Part shown: in pieces, positions 8,675 to 17,934 of the stretch
How positions within the stretch are numbered: position 1 is the stretch's first letter
How the letters are laid out: every line of letters begins with the position of its first letter
From: Reichenbachiella sp. 5M10
GTDB lineage: Bacteria > Bacteroidota > Bacteroidia > Cytophagales > Cyclobacteriaceae
Assembly (NCBI RefSeq): GCF_002742335.1
Contig: NZ_MDGR01000007.1
Location: forward strand, 686,501 to 750,500
Length of the DNA stretch: 64,000 nucleotides
Direction: 5' to 3'
Position numbers and translations under genes: made by a program
The notes under the pieces: model-generated
Seen by the model: the letters and a program-made list of their open reading frames with translations, nothing else
Told to the model about the DNA's origin: nothing
Databases searched by the model: none

Positions 8675-9843
8675 CATTGATAAAGGAATGGACCGATAAA
8701 CATATAAAAGGGGATCCCGTGATTTGGTTGATCGTGATCGTGCTTTCAGTACTGAGTATTTTGGTGGTGTACAGTGCGACGGGTACCCTCGCGTACAATC
8801 GTATGGAAGGTAATACAGAGCACTACTTGATCAAGCATTCGCTATTGGTGATGCTGAGCTGGGTAGCCATGTGGTTTGCACACAAGATTGACTATAGGTA
8901 CTATTCCAAACTCTCAAGGTTGGCATTGTGGATTTCTGTTCCGTTACTTTTTGTTACTTGGAAGTTTGGGATGAATATCAATGATGCATCGCGTTGGATT
9001 ACAGTGCCTTTCATCAATCAAGCATTCCAACCGTCTGATTTGGCCAAGTTTGCTTTGATTGTGACACTGGCTTCCATGTTGGCCAAGCGCCAAGAAAATA
9101 TTGATAATTTCAAGGAATCACTCGTCCCTATGCTACTGTGGATCGGGGTGATTTGTGGTTTGATAGCGATGACCAATTTGTCAAGTGCAGCCTTGATTTT
9201 CGTGACCTGCATGCTCGTGATGTTCATTGGACGTGTGCCTGTCAAGTACCTAGCGATGCTTGTACTGATCGGAGTGATTGCAGGAGCTACAGCTTTGGCA
9301 CTCGGACAGAGAGCTGGGACAGCGGTGAGTCGTATCGAGTCCTTTTTGTCAGAAGACGATATTCCTTTTCAGGCTGAGCAGTCCTACATCGCGATTGCCA
9401 ACGGAGGCTTGGTACGCTTTGCACCGGGCAAGAGTCAGCAGAAGAATTTTTTACCGCATCCGTATTCGGATTTTATCTACGCGATCATCATCGAAGAATA
9501 CGGTATGCTTGGAGGCGCTGTGGTTTTGTTTTTATACCTCGCGCTGCTGTATCGAGGGATGAGGATGGTGTCGTTGAGTGAAAAAACGTACGGAGGCTTG
9601 TTGGCTGCTGGACTGAGTTTTGCGCTGGTCGTACAGGCTTTGGTCAATATGGCTGTAGCTGTCGGTTTGGTACCGATCACAGGGTTGACCTTGCCATTGG
9701 TCAGTATGGGAGGTACTTCGCAGCTGTTTGTCGGAGTGGCGATAGGGATCATCCTGAGCGTGAGTAGAGGAGAGCTCGAAGAGACGAATAGCAGTGCACC
9801 AGCGGGCAATCAAGTGAGAAAAGGAAATTTAGAATTAGCTTAA
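8671..9843 (+). CDS. ftsW: Septal peptidoglycan polymerase FtsW (SEDS family)
   Basis: A multi-span membrane glycosyltransferase that polymerises lipid II at the septum in complex with FtsI. The 390 residues give about ten hydrophobic segments. The conserved SEDS segments are visible: the FQPSDLAKFAL motif near residue 116, the FLPHPYSDFIYAIIIEEYG segment near 256-274, and the MGGTSQL motif near 345. It is located between murD (4-bp overlap) and murG (1-bp overlap), the usual dcw position. Confidence 0.97.
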   Translation: MTLIKEWTDKHIKGDPVIWLIVIVLSVLSILVVYSATGTLAYNRMEGNTEHYLIKHSLLVMLSWVAMWFAHKIDYRYYSKLSRLALWISVPLLFVTWKFGMNINDASRWITVPFINQAFQPSDLAKFALIVTLASMLAKRQENIDNFKESLVPMLLWIGVICGLIAMTNLSSAALIFVTCMLVMFIGRVPVKYLAMLVLIGVIAGATALALGQRAGTAVSRIESFLSEDDIPFQAEQSYIAIANGGLVRFAPGKSQQKNFLPHPYSDFIYAIIIEEYGMLGGAVVLFLYLALLYRGMRMVSLSEKTYGGLLAAGLSFALVVQALVNMAVAVGLVPITGLTLPLVSMGGTSQLFVGVAIGIILSVSRGELEETNSSAPAGNQVRKGNLELA

Positions 9844-10955
9844 TGTCAGAGGAAAGAACATACCGCATCATGATCAGTGGAGGAGGGACAGGTGGACACA
9901 TCTATCCTGCGATTTCTATTGCCAATGCATTGAAAGCACAGCACCCTGGCACAGAGTTTCTCTTCGTAGGAGCAAAGGGCCGCATGGAGATGGAGAAAGT
10001 GCCGGAGGCAGGGTATGCGATCGTTGGTCTGTGGATCAGCGGTTTGCAGCGTAGCTTGCGCCTGAGCAACCTTATGTTCCCCTTGAAGGTTCTTGTGAGT
10101 ATTTGGAAGTCATTCTCGCTGTTGCGAAAATTCAAGCCAGATGTAGTGGTGGGAGTGGGAGGATATGCCAGCGGACCGCTATTGTTTGCGGCAGCCAAAA
10201 AGGGGATACCGACACTGATCCAGGAGCAAAACGGCTATGCAGGATTGACCAACAAGCTACTTGCCAAGCGTGCAAATAAGATTTGTGTAGCCTATGAAGG
10301 AATGTCGCGCTTTTTTCCAAAGGATCGAATCATCGAAACGGGTAATCCAGTACGAAATGATATCCTCGAAGTGAATTCCAAAAGAGCTGCAGGCATGGCT
10401 CACTTTGGATTGGATGCTGCGAAAAAGACGCTGTTGATCATTGGTGGTAGCCTGGGGGCACGCACCATCAACAATGCCATCGCAGAAGGTACGCAGCAGT
10501 TGTTGGACGAAGGGTTCCAGGTATTATGGCAGACTGGCAAACTCTATATCAATGAAATGGAGAGACGAACTGCCGAGCAGGGGTCCGACGGTTTGAAGGT
10601 ATTGCCTTTCATCAAAGAAATGGATTTGGCCTATGCGGTAGCAGATGTGATCATCTCACGGGCAGGAGCCTCGTCTATCTCCGAGTTGTGTCTAGTTGCT
10701 AAGCCAGTGATATTTGTGCCATCACCCAATGTCGCCGAAGACCATCAGACTAAAAATGCTTTGGCCATGGTCTCCAAAGAGGCTGCGGAGCACGTCTCAG
10801 ATGACGAAGCACCTGCGCACCTAGTCAAAGAAGCAATCTCACTGCTCAAAGATGAGTCGAGACAGAAACTATTGACCGAAAACTTGAAACCCTTGGGTAA
10901 GCCCAATGCAGCCATAGATATCGCAAACGAAATCATTGATTTGATCAAAAAATGA
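9843..10955 (+). CDS. murG: Lipid II synthase MurG (GlcNAc transferase)
   Basis: A peripheral inner-membrane GT28 glycosyltransferase that adds GlcNAc to lipid I. The 370-residue protein has the N-terminal glycine loop SGGGTGGHIYPA (residues 12-23), a second glycine loop VGVGGYASGP near 103, IQEQNGYAGLTN near 127, and the UDP-GlcNAc-binding segment ISRAGASSISEL near 270. The start ATG shares one base with the ftsW TAA. Its stop overlaps the murC start by 4 bp. Confidence 0.97.
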   Translation: MSEERTYRIMISGGGTGGHIYPAISIANALKAQHPGTEFLFVGAKGRMEMEKVPEAGYAIVGLWISGLQRSLRLSNLMFPLKVLVSIWKSFSLLRKFKPDVVVGVGGYASGPLLFAAAKKGIPTLIQEQNGYAGLTNKLLAKRANKICVAYEGMSRFFPKDRIIETGNPVRNDILEVNSKRAAGMAHFGLDAAKKTLLIIGGSLGARTINNAIAEGTQQLLDEGFQVLWQTGKLYINEMERRTAEQGSDGLKVLPFIKEMDLAYAVADVIISRAGASSISELCLVAKPVIFVPSPNVAEDHQTKNALAMVSKEAAEHVSDDEAPAHLVKEAISLLKDESRQKLLTENLKPLGKPNAAIDIANEIIDLIKK

Positions 10956-12334
10956 AGTTAGAAGAAGTACATAGCGTTTATTTTCTCGGAATTGGAGGGA
11001 TCGGTATGAGTGCCATCGCACGATGGTTTCATGCCAATGGATTCGCTGTGTCTGGCTATGACAAGACTACTACGGTGTTGACTCAGCGTCTAGAAGCCGA
11101 GGGGATTGCGATTCATTATACTGATGATGTCGCACAGATCCCCGCACGCGTCCTAGAGGACCAAAAGGGCAGTTTGATCATTTATACCCCCGCTATACCT
11201 AAGGATTTGCAGGAGTTGAATTATTTTCAAAATCACTCCTATGAGTTGTACAAGAGATCGCAGGTGTTGGGGATGTTGACCCAGTCCAAGTTTACGATCG
11301 CTGTGGCTGGGACACATGGCAAAACCACGACATCATCGATGGTGGCACATTTGCTCAAATCGGTAGGTGTGGATTGTTCTGCATTTGTCGGAGGGATCAT
11401 GACCAATTATGATTCGAATCTACTCATTGGCAAAAATGATGACGTGATGGTAGTCGAGGCAGATGAGTTCGATCGTTCGTTTTTGACATTGCACCCAGAT
11501 ATCGCCATCATCACTGCGACGGATGCAGATCACTTGGACATCTATGGCGACAGAGATGCACTCAAGGATTCCTTTCGGGAGTTTATCAAAAACATCAAAG
11601 AGCAAGGAATCCTCTTCGTAGAGGAAAAAGTAGCTGCTGATCTGGAAGTGCAGCAGCTTAGCAATATTTCCGTAGTGACCTATGGTTTGAAAAATGGAGA
11701 AGTTCATGCAGAAAATTTGACCATTGAGGACGGGGACTTCTGTTTTGATTATCAGTCAGCAGGACGCACAATCCAAGGATTGAGGCTGTCTATGTCTGGT
11801 TTTCACAATGTATCCAATGCATTGGCAGCTGTGTCTGCTGTGTCAGGGTTTGACTCAGCCAATGCCAAAATTCAAGCAGGGATCGCGTCATACCAAGGAG
11901 TCAAGAGAAGATTTGAATACATCATCAAGACGGAAAATTGTGTGTTTATTGATGATTATGCTCATCATCCTGAGGAGATCAAGGCATTGCTGGAGTCAGT
12001 ACGAGCGATCTATCCTGACAAACAGATGACAGTCATTTTTCAACCGCATCTTTTTACGCGAACGCGGGACTTTGTGGATGGTTTTGCAGAGAGTTTGTCG
12101 TTGGCAGATCAAGTGGTGCTGTTGGATATCTACCCCGCACGCGAACTGCCGATTGAGGGGGTCACCTCAGCGGTGATCAAGGAAAAACTGACCGTGGAAA
12201 ACGTGTACTCCTATCAGAAGGAGGACGTGATGGCATTCTTTGATACAAACAGCCCAGAACTGGTATTGACGGTAGGGGCTGGAGATATAGATACATTGGT
12301 ACAGCCCATTCAATATAAACTGCAAGCGAGATGA
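10952..12334 (+). CDS. murC: UDP-MurNAc:L-alanine ligase MurC
   Basis: This ligase catalyses the first amino-acid addition of the Mur pathway. The 460 residues start with the Rossmann-like FLGIGGIGMSAIA (about 10-22), followed by the ATP loop VAGTHGKTTTSSM near 118, the VVEADEFDRSF motif near 166, and FIDDYAHHPEEI near 332, all diagnostic of MurC rather than Mpl. Length is normal. It is translationally coupled to murG and ftsQ through ATGA overlaps at both ends. Confidence 0.97.
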   Translation: MKLEEVHSVYFLGIGGIGMSAIARWFHANGFAVSGYDKTTTVLTQRLEAEGIAIHYTDDVAQIPARVLEDQKGSLIIYTPAIPKDLQELNYFQNHSYELYKRSQVLGMLTQSKFTIAVAGTHGKTTTSSMVAHLLKSVGVDCSAFVGGIMTNYDSNLLIGKNDDVMVVEADEFDRSFLTLHPDIAIITATDADHLDIYGDRDALKDSFREFIKNIKEQGILFVEEKVAADLEVQQLSNISVVTYGLKNGEVHAENLTIEDGDFCFDYQSAGRTIQGLRLSMSGFHNVSNALAAVSAVSGFDSANAKIQAGIASYQGVKRRFEYIIKTENCVFIDDYAHHPEEIKALLESVRAIYPDKQMTVIFQPHLFTRTRDFVDGFAESLSLADQVVLLDIYPARELPIEGVTSAVIKEKLTVENVYSYQKEDVMAFFDTNSPELVLTVGAGDIDTLVQPIQYKLQAR

Positions 12335-13110
12335 ATGCGATGAACATAGCGTTGAGCAAAATAGGGAAGCCGTTTCGGTATGGCTTGGTTGTCGTCGGCT
12401 TGATGGTGATTATTGGGTTTACGAGTACGAGACATAGCGACCGATACATCAGCGATGTGGTGATCTCGGTGGACAATCAGTACGAAAATTATTTTATCGA
12501 TCAGCAGGATGTCTTGGCACTGATCAACGCTGCGGGGAGAGATTACTTACTCAATAGCGATATAGGTGCTCTGGATCTCAAAGAACTGGAGCAGCGTATC
12601 GAGACGCATCAGTTCGTCGAGGATGCACAGGCATATCTGGATGTCAGAGGCAATTTGTCTATCGATGTGAAGCAAAATCGACCCATTGCACGGATCATCA
12701 ATCCACGCGGCAAGGACTACTACATTGGAACCAAAGGAGACGTGCTGCCAGAATCGGAGCACTATACAGCGAGAGTGTTGCTTGTAGAGCTAGAAGATGA
12801 ATATTGGTTGTCGGAGTTCAATATCAAGGATTCCAAAGGAGGAGAGCAGGTGTTTGGGCTACTAGAGTACTTGGTGCATGATGAGTTTTGGAATACGCAG
12901 ATCGCTGGGATGAAAATCCAAAGGAACCAAGATATCGTGCTGTATCCGCAGGTCACCAAACAGGAGGTTGAGTTTGGCAAGGCCGAAGAAATAGAAAGTA
13001 AGTTCAGGAGGTTGAAAACCTTCTACAAGAAGATTCTGCCCTATAAGGGTTGGAATACATATAAATCAGTGAATCTGAAATACAAGGATCAAATAGTCTG
13101 TAAACAATAA
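12331..13110 (+). CDS. ftsQ: Divisome protein FtsQ
   Basis: A bitopic inner-membrane protein of 259 residues with a short cytoplasmic N-terminus, one membrane helix (about residues 14-32) and a periplasmic part that begins with a POTRA-like region (about 45-115). FtsQ scaffolds the FtsQLB complex. The RPIARIINPRGKDYYIGTKG stretch near 115-134 matches the beta-domain strand region of Bacteroidota FtsQ. Sequence conservation is weak in this family, but position between murC and ftsA and the topology make the call firm. A second ATG three codons in is an alternative start. Confidence 0.92.
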   Translation: MNAMNIALSKIGKPFRYGLVVVGLMVIIGFTSTRHSDRYISDVVISVDNQYENYFIDQQDVLALINAAGRDYLLNSDIGALDLKELEQRIETHQFVEDAQAYLDVRGNLSIDVKQNRPIARIINPRGKDYYIGTKGDVLPESEHYTARVLLVELEDEYWLSEFNIKDSKGGEQVFGLLEYLVHDEFWNTQIAGMKIQRNQDIVLYPQVTKQEVEFGKAEEIESKFRRLKTFYKKILPYKGWNTYKSVNLKYKDQIVCKQ

Positions 13111-13115
13111 ATGGT

Positions 13116-14423
13116 ATGGAAAACAACGACATTATCGTAGGTCTTGACATAGGTACAACGAAGATTTGTGCCATCGTCGGTAGAAAAAATGAGTTTGGCA
13201 AATTGGAAGTTTTGGGTATGGGGAAAGCGGTATCGGATGGTGTCATCCGTGGTATCGTGACCAACATCGATAAAACCATCAATGCTATCAAAAAGGCAGT
13301 GTCTGAAGCTGAAGAGCAATCCGGCATTGATATCGGAGTGGTCAACGTCGGTATCGCGGGACAGCATATCCGTAGTTCGGTACATCATGGATCGATCATC
13401 AGACATTCGTCGGATGATGAGATTACCATAGAGGACGTGAGTCGACTGACCAATGACATGTACAAGATTGTGATTCCTCCAGGGAGTGAGATTATCCATG
13501 TGATGCCACAGGACTATATCGTAGACTATGAGGCAGGGATCAAAGATCCAGTCGGTATGTCAGGCGTGCGTTTAGAGGCAGATTTTCATGTGATCACGGC
13601 ACAAACCAATGCGATTCAAAACATCAACAAGTGTGTGAGACGGGCAGGGCTGGAGATTGACAACCTCGTGTTGGAACCTCTAGCATCTAGCCTATCTGTA
13701 CTCAGTGAAGAAGAAAAAGAAGCCGGAGTATGTTTGGTGGATATTGGAGGCGGTACTACAGACATCGCGATATTCCACGAAAGCATCATTCGTCATACCT
13801 CTGTGATACCATTCGGAGGCAATATCATCACATCAGACATCAAAGACGGGTGCAATGTACTCAATCATCAGGCTGAAATATTGAAGACCAAATTTGGTCA
13901 GGCACTTTCTGAGATGGCCAACGACAATGAAGTCGTATCTATCCCTGGGTTGAAAAACCGTGACCCTAAAGAGATCTCTGTAAAGAACCTTGCTCGAATT
14001 ATCGAAGCGAGAATGGAAGAGATCATTGAGATGGTCCATACCAAAGTGATCACCAGTGGTTATGAAAACAAACTCGCTGGAGGGATTGTGATCACCGGTG
14101 GTGGTTCGCAGTTGGTGTCGATCAAGCAGTTGTTTGAATACATGACAGGACTAGATGCGAGGATCGGATTTCCAAACGAGCACCTAGGCAAGAGTAAAAT
14201 CGAGAGTATCAAGACGCCAATGTACGCGACTTCAGTGGGATTGGTGTTGTGTGGTTTCAAGGCACTAGATGACCGAGACAACCGATTCATCATGCTCGAT
14301 GACACAGCTATCAAGAGCTATGAGCGTAGAAAACAAGGAGAGCCAGGATCTGACAATATTTTCAAGAAGATATTGGAGAAAACCAAAGGTATCCTCATTG
14401 ATGATTTCGAAGAAAGAAAATAA
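13116..14423 (+). CDS. ftsA: Cell division actin homologue FtsA
   Basis: FtsA is a cytoplasmic actin-like ATPase that tethers FtsZ filaments to the membrane. The 435 residues show the phosphate-1 loop VGLDIGTTKICAIVG (8-22), the phosphate-2 loop LVDIGGGTTDIAIF near 205, and the adenosine motif GIVITGGGSQLVSI near 322. The expected amphipathic C-terminal membrane-targeting segment is represented by FKKILEKTKGILIDDFE. Length matches the family. It precedes ftsZ by about 90 bp if the preferred ftsZ start is used. Confidence 0.97.
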   Translation: MENNDIIVGLDIGTTKICAIVGRKNEFGKLEVLGMGKAVSDGVIRGIVTNIDKTINAIKKAVSEAEEQSGIDIGVVNVGIAGQHIRSSVHHGSIIRHSSDDEITIEDVSRLTNDMYKIVIPPGSEIIHVMPQDYIVDYEAGIKDPVGMSGVRLEADFHVITAQTNAIQNINKCVRRAGLEIDNLVLEPLASSLSVLSEEEKEAGVCLVDIGGGTTDIAIFHESIIRHTSVIPFGGNIITSDIKDGCNVLNHQAEILKTKFGQALSEMANDNEVVSIPGLKNRDPKEISVKNLARIIEARMEEIIEMVHTKVITSGYENKLAGGIVITGGGSQLVSIKQLFEYMTGLDARIGFPNEHLGKSKIESIKTPMYATSVGLVLCGFKALDDRDNRFIMLDDTAIKSYERRKQGEPGSDNIFKKILEKTKGILIDDFEERK

Positions 14424-14510
14424 TACAGCTGGACATTGCAAGGCTCAACAATGCAGTGTTATCCATCAGCTGACTACTTAAATCAATTGACAGAATTAAA
14501 CTTTAAAAAC

Positions 14511-16187
14511 ATGACAGAAGGAAGTTTTAAATTTGATTTGCCTACACACCACAAATCGATCATCAAGGTGATTGGTGTAGGCGGAGGCGGTAGCAATGCC
14601 GTCAACCATATGCATAACCAAGGCATCACAGGTGTAGAATTCATCGTGTGCAATACGGATTCACAAGCGCTCAATGTGAGTCCAATTCCAAACAAACTCC
14701 AAATAGGAGTCAACCTCACCGAGGGACTTGGAGCAGGAGCCAACCCTGAAAAGGGGAAGCACGCTGCATTGGAGAACAAAGAAGAAATTAGAAATATGCT
14801 CAATGAGGATACCAAGATGGTATTCATCACGGCAGGTATGGGTGGAGGTACTGGTACAGGTGCTGCGCCTGTCATCGCTCAGGTATCCAAAGAGCTCGGT
14901 ATACTCACCGTAGGTATCGTGACAGTGCCATTCAAGTTCGAAGGAAAGAAAAAAATGCGTCAGGCGATGGAAGGGGTCAACTCACTCAAAGCCAATTGTG
15001 ACACTGTACTGGTCATACTCAATGACAAGTTGCTCGAAGCGTTTGGTAATCTATCACTCAATCAGGCATTTGCACAAGCTGACAATGTCTTGACTACTGC
15101 GGCCAAAGGGATCGCAGAGATCATCACTGTACCAGGGTATGTCAATGTCGATTTCGAAGACGTAAAGACAGTCATGAAAGACAGCGGAGGAGCGGTCATG
15201 GGGTCCGCAGAGACCTCTGGAGAGAGTCGTGCGATCCGTGCGATCGAGGAGGCCATCAACTCCCCGTTACTCAACAACCAAAATATTGAAGGAGCTGATA
15301 AGATCCTCTTGTCGATCATCTCTGGTGATCAGGCCGAATTGAAGATGGACGAATTGACGGAGATTACCGATTTTATGCAAGACATCGCAGGAGATGAAGC
15401 AGAGGTGATCTTTGGTCATGGTGTCGACGCTTCGTTGGGTGATAGCATTCGTGTGACGATCATTGCGACAGGATTCGAGCAAGCTAAGAATGGTCAAATT
15501 GAAATCCCCGCAGCAGCACCTACTGCGACGGAGACTACTCAGCCTCTACAGTCAGCACCTCCCGTAGCGCAAGCACCCGCACAGCCTCAAGTTCAAGCTG
15601 CTCCTGAGGAGACAGAGAAGAAAGTATACGAATTGGAGAGAGACGAACAACAGCAGCAATTTGAGTTGTTTTCTGGAGAGACGAGAGCACAGCAAAGTCG
15701 TGAAGACCGATTTGAAGAGGATTTTCAGTTGAAAATGAAGTCATTTCAATTTGAGAAGCCTGAGCGTAGAGAAGAGCCAGAGACATTTTATCGTTCGAAT
15801 GAGCAACCATCTCCTCAACCAAAGCAAGAAGATCCTTTTGAAATGGAGATGAGGGAGTTGTTTATGAAGTCGAAGCAGATCGCTCAGCAAGATCCAGGAG
15901 ATGAACCTCTAGAGGAACTCGACGGGATGGCACATCCACCATCTCGCAAAATCCTACTCATGGAGCAGTCTGAAGAGCGTCGCAAAAAACTCAACGGATT
16001 GAATGACAATCAGGAGACTGTCGATACCTCTTCGTTCAAAGAGAAGTTTGAGGTGCCTGCGTATCAGCGTAAGCAAGTTGATTTGAAGAATGTGCCCCTT
16101 TCGTCTGAAAGTTTCGTCTCCAAGTTTAGCCTCAATGAAGACCACCAGCTAGGTGGCAACAAGTTTTTGCATGACAATGTAGACTAA
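14511..16187 (+). CDS. ftsZ: Cell division tubulin homologue FtsZ
   Basis: FtsZ is the GTPase that assembles the Z-ring. I start it at ATG 14511 (MTEGSFKFDLP), because the upstream in-frame extension from 14436 does not look like FtsZ. The protein has the N-terminal VIGVGGGGSNAV loop (about 18-29), the GTP signature GGGTGTGAAP (about 110), and the T7 loop region NVDFEDVKTVM (about 213). The core ends near residue 330; a linker of about 220 residues rich in Q, P, E and R follows, with the conserved tail ending NKFLHDNVD. Total length is 558 residues, long compared with E. coli (383) but ordinary for Bacteroidota. Confidence 0.97.
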   Translation: MTEGSFKFDLPTHHKSIIKVIGVGGGGSNAVNHMHNQGITGVEFIVCNTDSQALNVSPIPNKLQIGVNLTEGLGAGANPEKGKHAALENKEEIRNMLNEDTKMVFITAGMGGGTGTGAAPVIAQVSKELGILTVGIVTVPFKFEGKKKMRQAMEGVNSLKANCDTVLVILNDKLLEAFGNLSLNQAFAQADNVLTTAAKGIAEIITVPGYVNVDFEDVKTVMKDSGGAVMGSAETSGESRAIRAIEEAINSPLLNNQNIEGADKILLSIISGDQAELKMDELTEITDFMQDIAGDEAEVIFGHGVDASLGDSIRVTIIATGFEQAKNGQIEIPAAAPTATETTQPLQSAPPVAQAPAQPQVQAAPEETEKKVYELERDEQQQQFELFSGETRAQQSREDRFEEDFQLKMKSFQFEKPERREEPETFYRSNEQPSPQPKQEDPFEMEMRELFMKSKQIAQQDPGDEPLEELDGMAHPPSRKILLMEQSEERRKKLNGLNDNQETVDTSSFKEKFEVPAYQRKQVDLKNVPLSSESFVSKFSLNEDHQLGGNKFLHDNVD

Positions 16188-16257
16188 CGTTAGGAGCTAA
16201 AAGTAAAAAGTGGCTGGTGATCTAAGGATTGCTGTGCTTTCACTTCGAGCTTTTAAC

Positions 16258-16420
16258 CTAAAACTTCAGAAGTTTATCCACGTGCTCTTCGAGCTGCTGG
16301 GTATAGGTCTGAACGTTTATTTTCTGTCAAGTTTTCTTCTATGCGGGATAGTTTGGGCTTTTGAGCGAGCACATACTTCCCGCCATAGTTGAAAATCCAT
16401 CTGATACTATCGTGATAGAT
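16258..16420 (-). pseudogene. Relic of an NADPH-dependent FMN reductase C-terminus
   Basis: Translating the minus strand gives IFNYGGKYVLAQKPKLSRIE, then ENLTENKRSDLY, then after a one-base frame change TQQLEEHVDKLLKF and a TAG stop (16258-16260). This matches the last 50 or so residues of the intact FMN reductase at 17310-17831 (NYCGMHVLAQKPKLARIEDN and onward) at roughly two-thirds identity. The N-terminal two thirds are absent and the frame is broken, so it is a decayed paralogue fragment. It lies directly downstream of the secreted-protein gene. Confidence 0.75.
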
Positions 16421-16424
16421 TTTC

Positions 16425-17198
16425 TTATTTTGTCGAATCATCTGCCTCTAGGCTGAGGACAAATAGTCCTGACTCGAAACGAATGGATTGGCATGTGCCC
16501 TGTAGGTCTACGGTCTGTCCCATGGCGTGGTAGGCTACATCTGGATTGTCGGTGAGTTGTGTGACGAACAAACGAATGAGTTCGTGACTCATCGTGTTTT
16601 CCTTGGGTGCGCGTTGATGAATGTATACCACTTCATAGCCATTGTCTACTTTTTTCACTTCATGGACACTCATTTTCCAGTTGATTTGCTTTCCTTTTAG
16701 GATGTCTTCAAACCACTGTTTGCCCATAGCAGCCGTCGCGTTATTGTATAGTACGACATTGGTTTCTACGCCATAAAAGAACCATTCTTGCGCACGTTGT
16801 ACGGTTTTAGGATCAGAGAGCTCGTTTTTGAGCTCTTCTATGAAATGGTTGGCCAAGCGATGCTCTTTGGCACTATGGTCTTCTTCCATGACATTTTTCC
16901 AGAGCCCACTATTGGATTGATAATACTGGACATCAACCAATCTAGCCAATTCTGCTCCATGCTCCAGCCGGATGCTCCACAGGCCGTGGTATCGTCTGCC
17001 GCTGTGTTTGTAGTCGTAGTATCCAGAGAGTATCTCCTCTCCTCCGTAGTTGATTCTGAGTACATCTACGTTGTATTTTTCTTTGAGGAGGAGTGCTGCG
17101 ACGGGCAGACCTTCTTCACGACGTATGCCGTGGGGTGTGGTTTGACCCCATGCGGGGAAAAGCAAAGCTAGGAGTGGGATGAGTAAGAGATTCTTCAT
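16425..17198 (-). CDS. Secreted hypothetical protein
   Basis: I start it at the ATG at 17196-17198, which gives MKNLLLIPLLALLFPAWGQ, a clear signal peptide; an upstream in-frame ATG at 17243 would bury it. The mature part is about 240 residues and mixed alpha/beta, with a W/Y-rich middle (FFYGVETNVVLYNNATAAMG). I recognise no catalytic motif or family. The gene sits between a decayed FMN reductase tail (16258-16420) and an intact FMN reductase gene (17310-17831), in the same direction. It is probably periplasmic or exported; function unknown. Confidence 0.75.
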   Translation of the reverse strand: MKNLLLIPLLALLFPAWGQTTPHGIRREEGLPVAALLLKEKYNVDVLRINYGGEEILSGYYDYKHSGRRYHGLWSIRLEHGAELARLVDVQYYQSNSGLWKNVMEEDHSAKEHRLANHFIEELKNELSDPKTVQRAQEWFFYGVETNVVLYNNATAAMGKQWFEDILKGKQINWKMSVHEVKKVDNGYEVVYIHQRAPKENTMSHELIRLFVTQLTDNPDVAYHAMGQTVDLQGTCQSIRFESGLFVLSLEADDSTK

Positions 17199-17309
17199 AG
17201 TCGGAGCATTCATAGTCAAGTATACAATATAATCGCTATGCATGACATGACGGTGCCTTTTTCAGGATTTAGCTCTCCTCATCATGGTAGAGCACTAGGC
17301 TCGTATGGA

Positions 17310-17831
17310 TTAGAATATCAACAGCTTTTCTACCTGTTCTTCGAGGAGGCTATGGTAGAGTTTGGAGAGTTTGTTTTCACTGAGATTGTCCTCAATGCGG
17401 GCGAGTTTGGGTTTTTGAGCGAGGACGTGCATGCCACAGTAGTTGAAGATGTCAGTGAGATGGCTAAGGGCCAATCCTGCGCCTTGAACCCCAGAGGATA
17501 GACCTACTAGAGCGGCTTTTTTGTCTCGAAACGCATGAGGGTATTGCATCCCGTCAATGAAGGCCTTCAACACGCCTGGGAAAGAGCCGTTGTATTCAGG
17601 CACGACGAATATCATTTTTTGCGACTGCATGATCAATTCTCTAAACGGATTGAAAAGCTCATTTTTTCCTGAATTTTCGTAGAGAGCTGTGGTGACAAAG
17701 TCCGCAGGCAGGTCTTCCAAATAAATTACTTCAGCTTTTTGTCCTTTGTCCTGCAGGATAGACTGATAGATGTGTGCAATCTTTTTTGAGACAGAGTTTT
17801 TGCGATTGGTGCCACTGATGATAGTAATCAT
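17310..17831 (-). CDS. NADPH-dependent FMN reductase family protein
   Basis: A 173-residue flavodoxin-fold reductase. The N-terminal MITIISGTNRKNSVSKKIA is the FMN phosphate-binding SGTNRxxS loop, and the VVPEYNGSFPGVLKAFIDG segment near residues 77-95 is the family signature for the flavin-contacting PEYNGS loop. Such proteins reduce FMN, quinones or azo compounds with NAD(P)H in the cytoplasm. Length is typical. A degenerate copy of its last 50 codons lies at 16258-16420, so the locus once held a tandem pair. Confidence 0.92.
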   Translation of the reverse strand: MITIISGTNRKNSVSKKIAHIYQSILQDKGQKAEVIYLEDLPADFVTTALYENSGKNELFNPFRELIMQSQKMIFVVPEYNGSFPGVLKAFIDGMQYPHAFRDKKAALVGLSSGVQGAGLALSHLTDIFNYCGMHVLAQKPKLARIEDNLSENKLSKLYHSLLEEQVEKLLIF

Positions 17832-17934
17832 GATGTTTTGTTCTTTGGTTACCCTTGATCCAACGGTTAGACTTGAGTAGGGGCCGTGGGATTTGATGGG
17901 TCTTTTAGATATGCAGATCGACGAAATTGATTAA

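Noticed and set aside
16210-16392. A 60-residue plus-strand frame after ftsZ
   Set aside because: It is antisense to the FMN reductase relic; the minus-strand homology explains the sequence.
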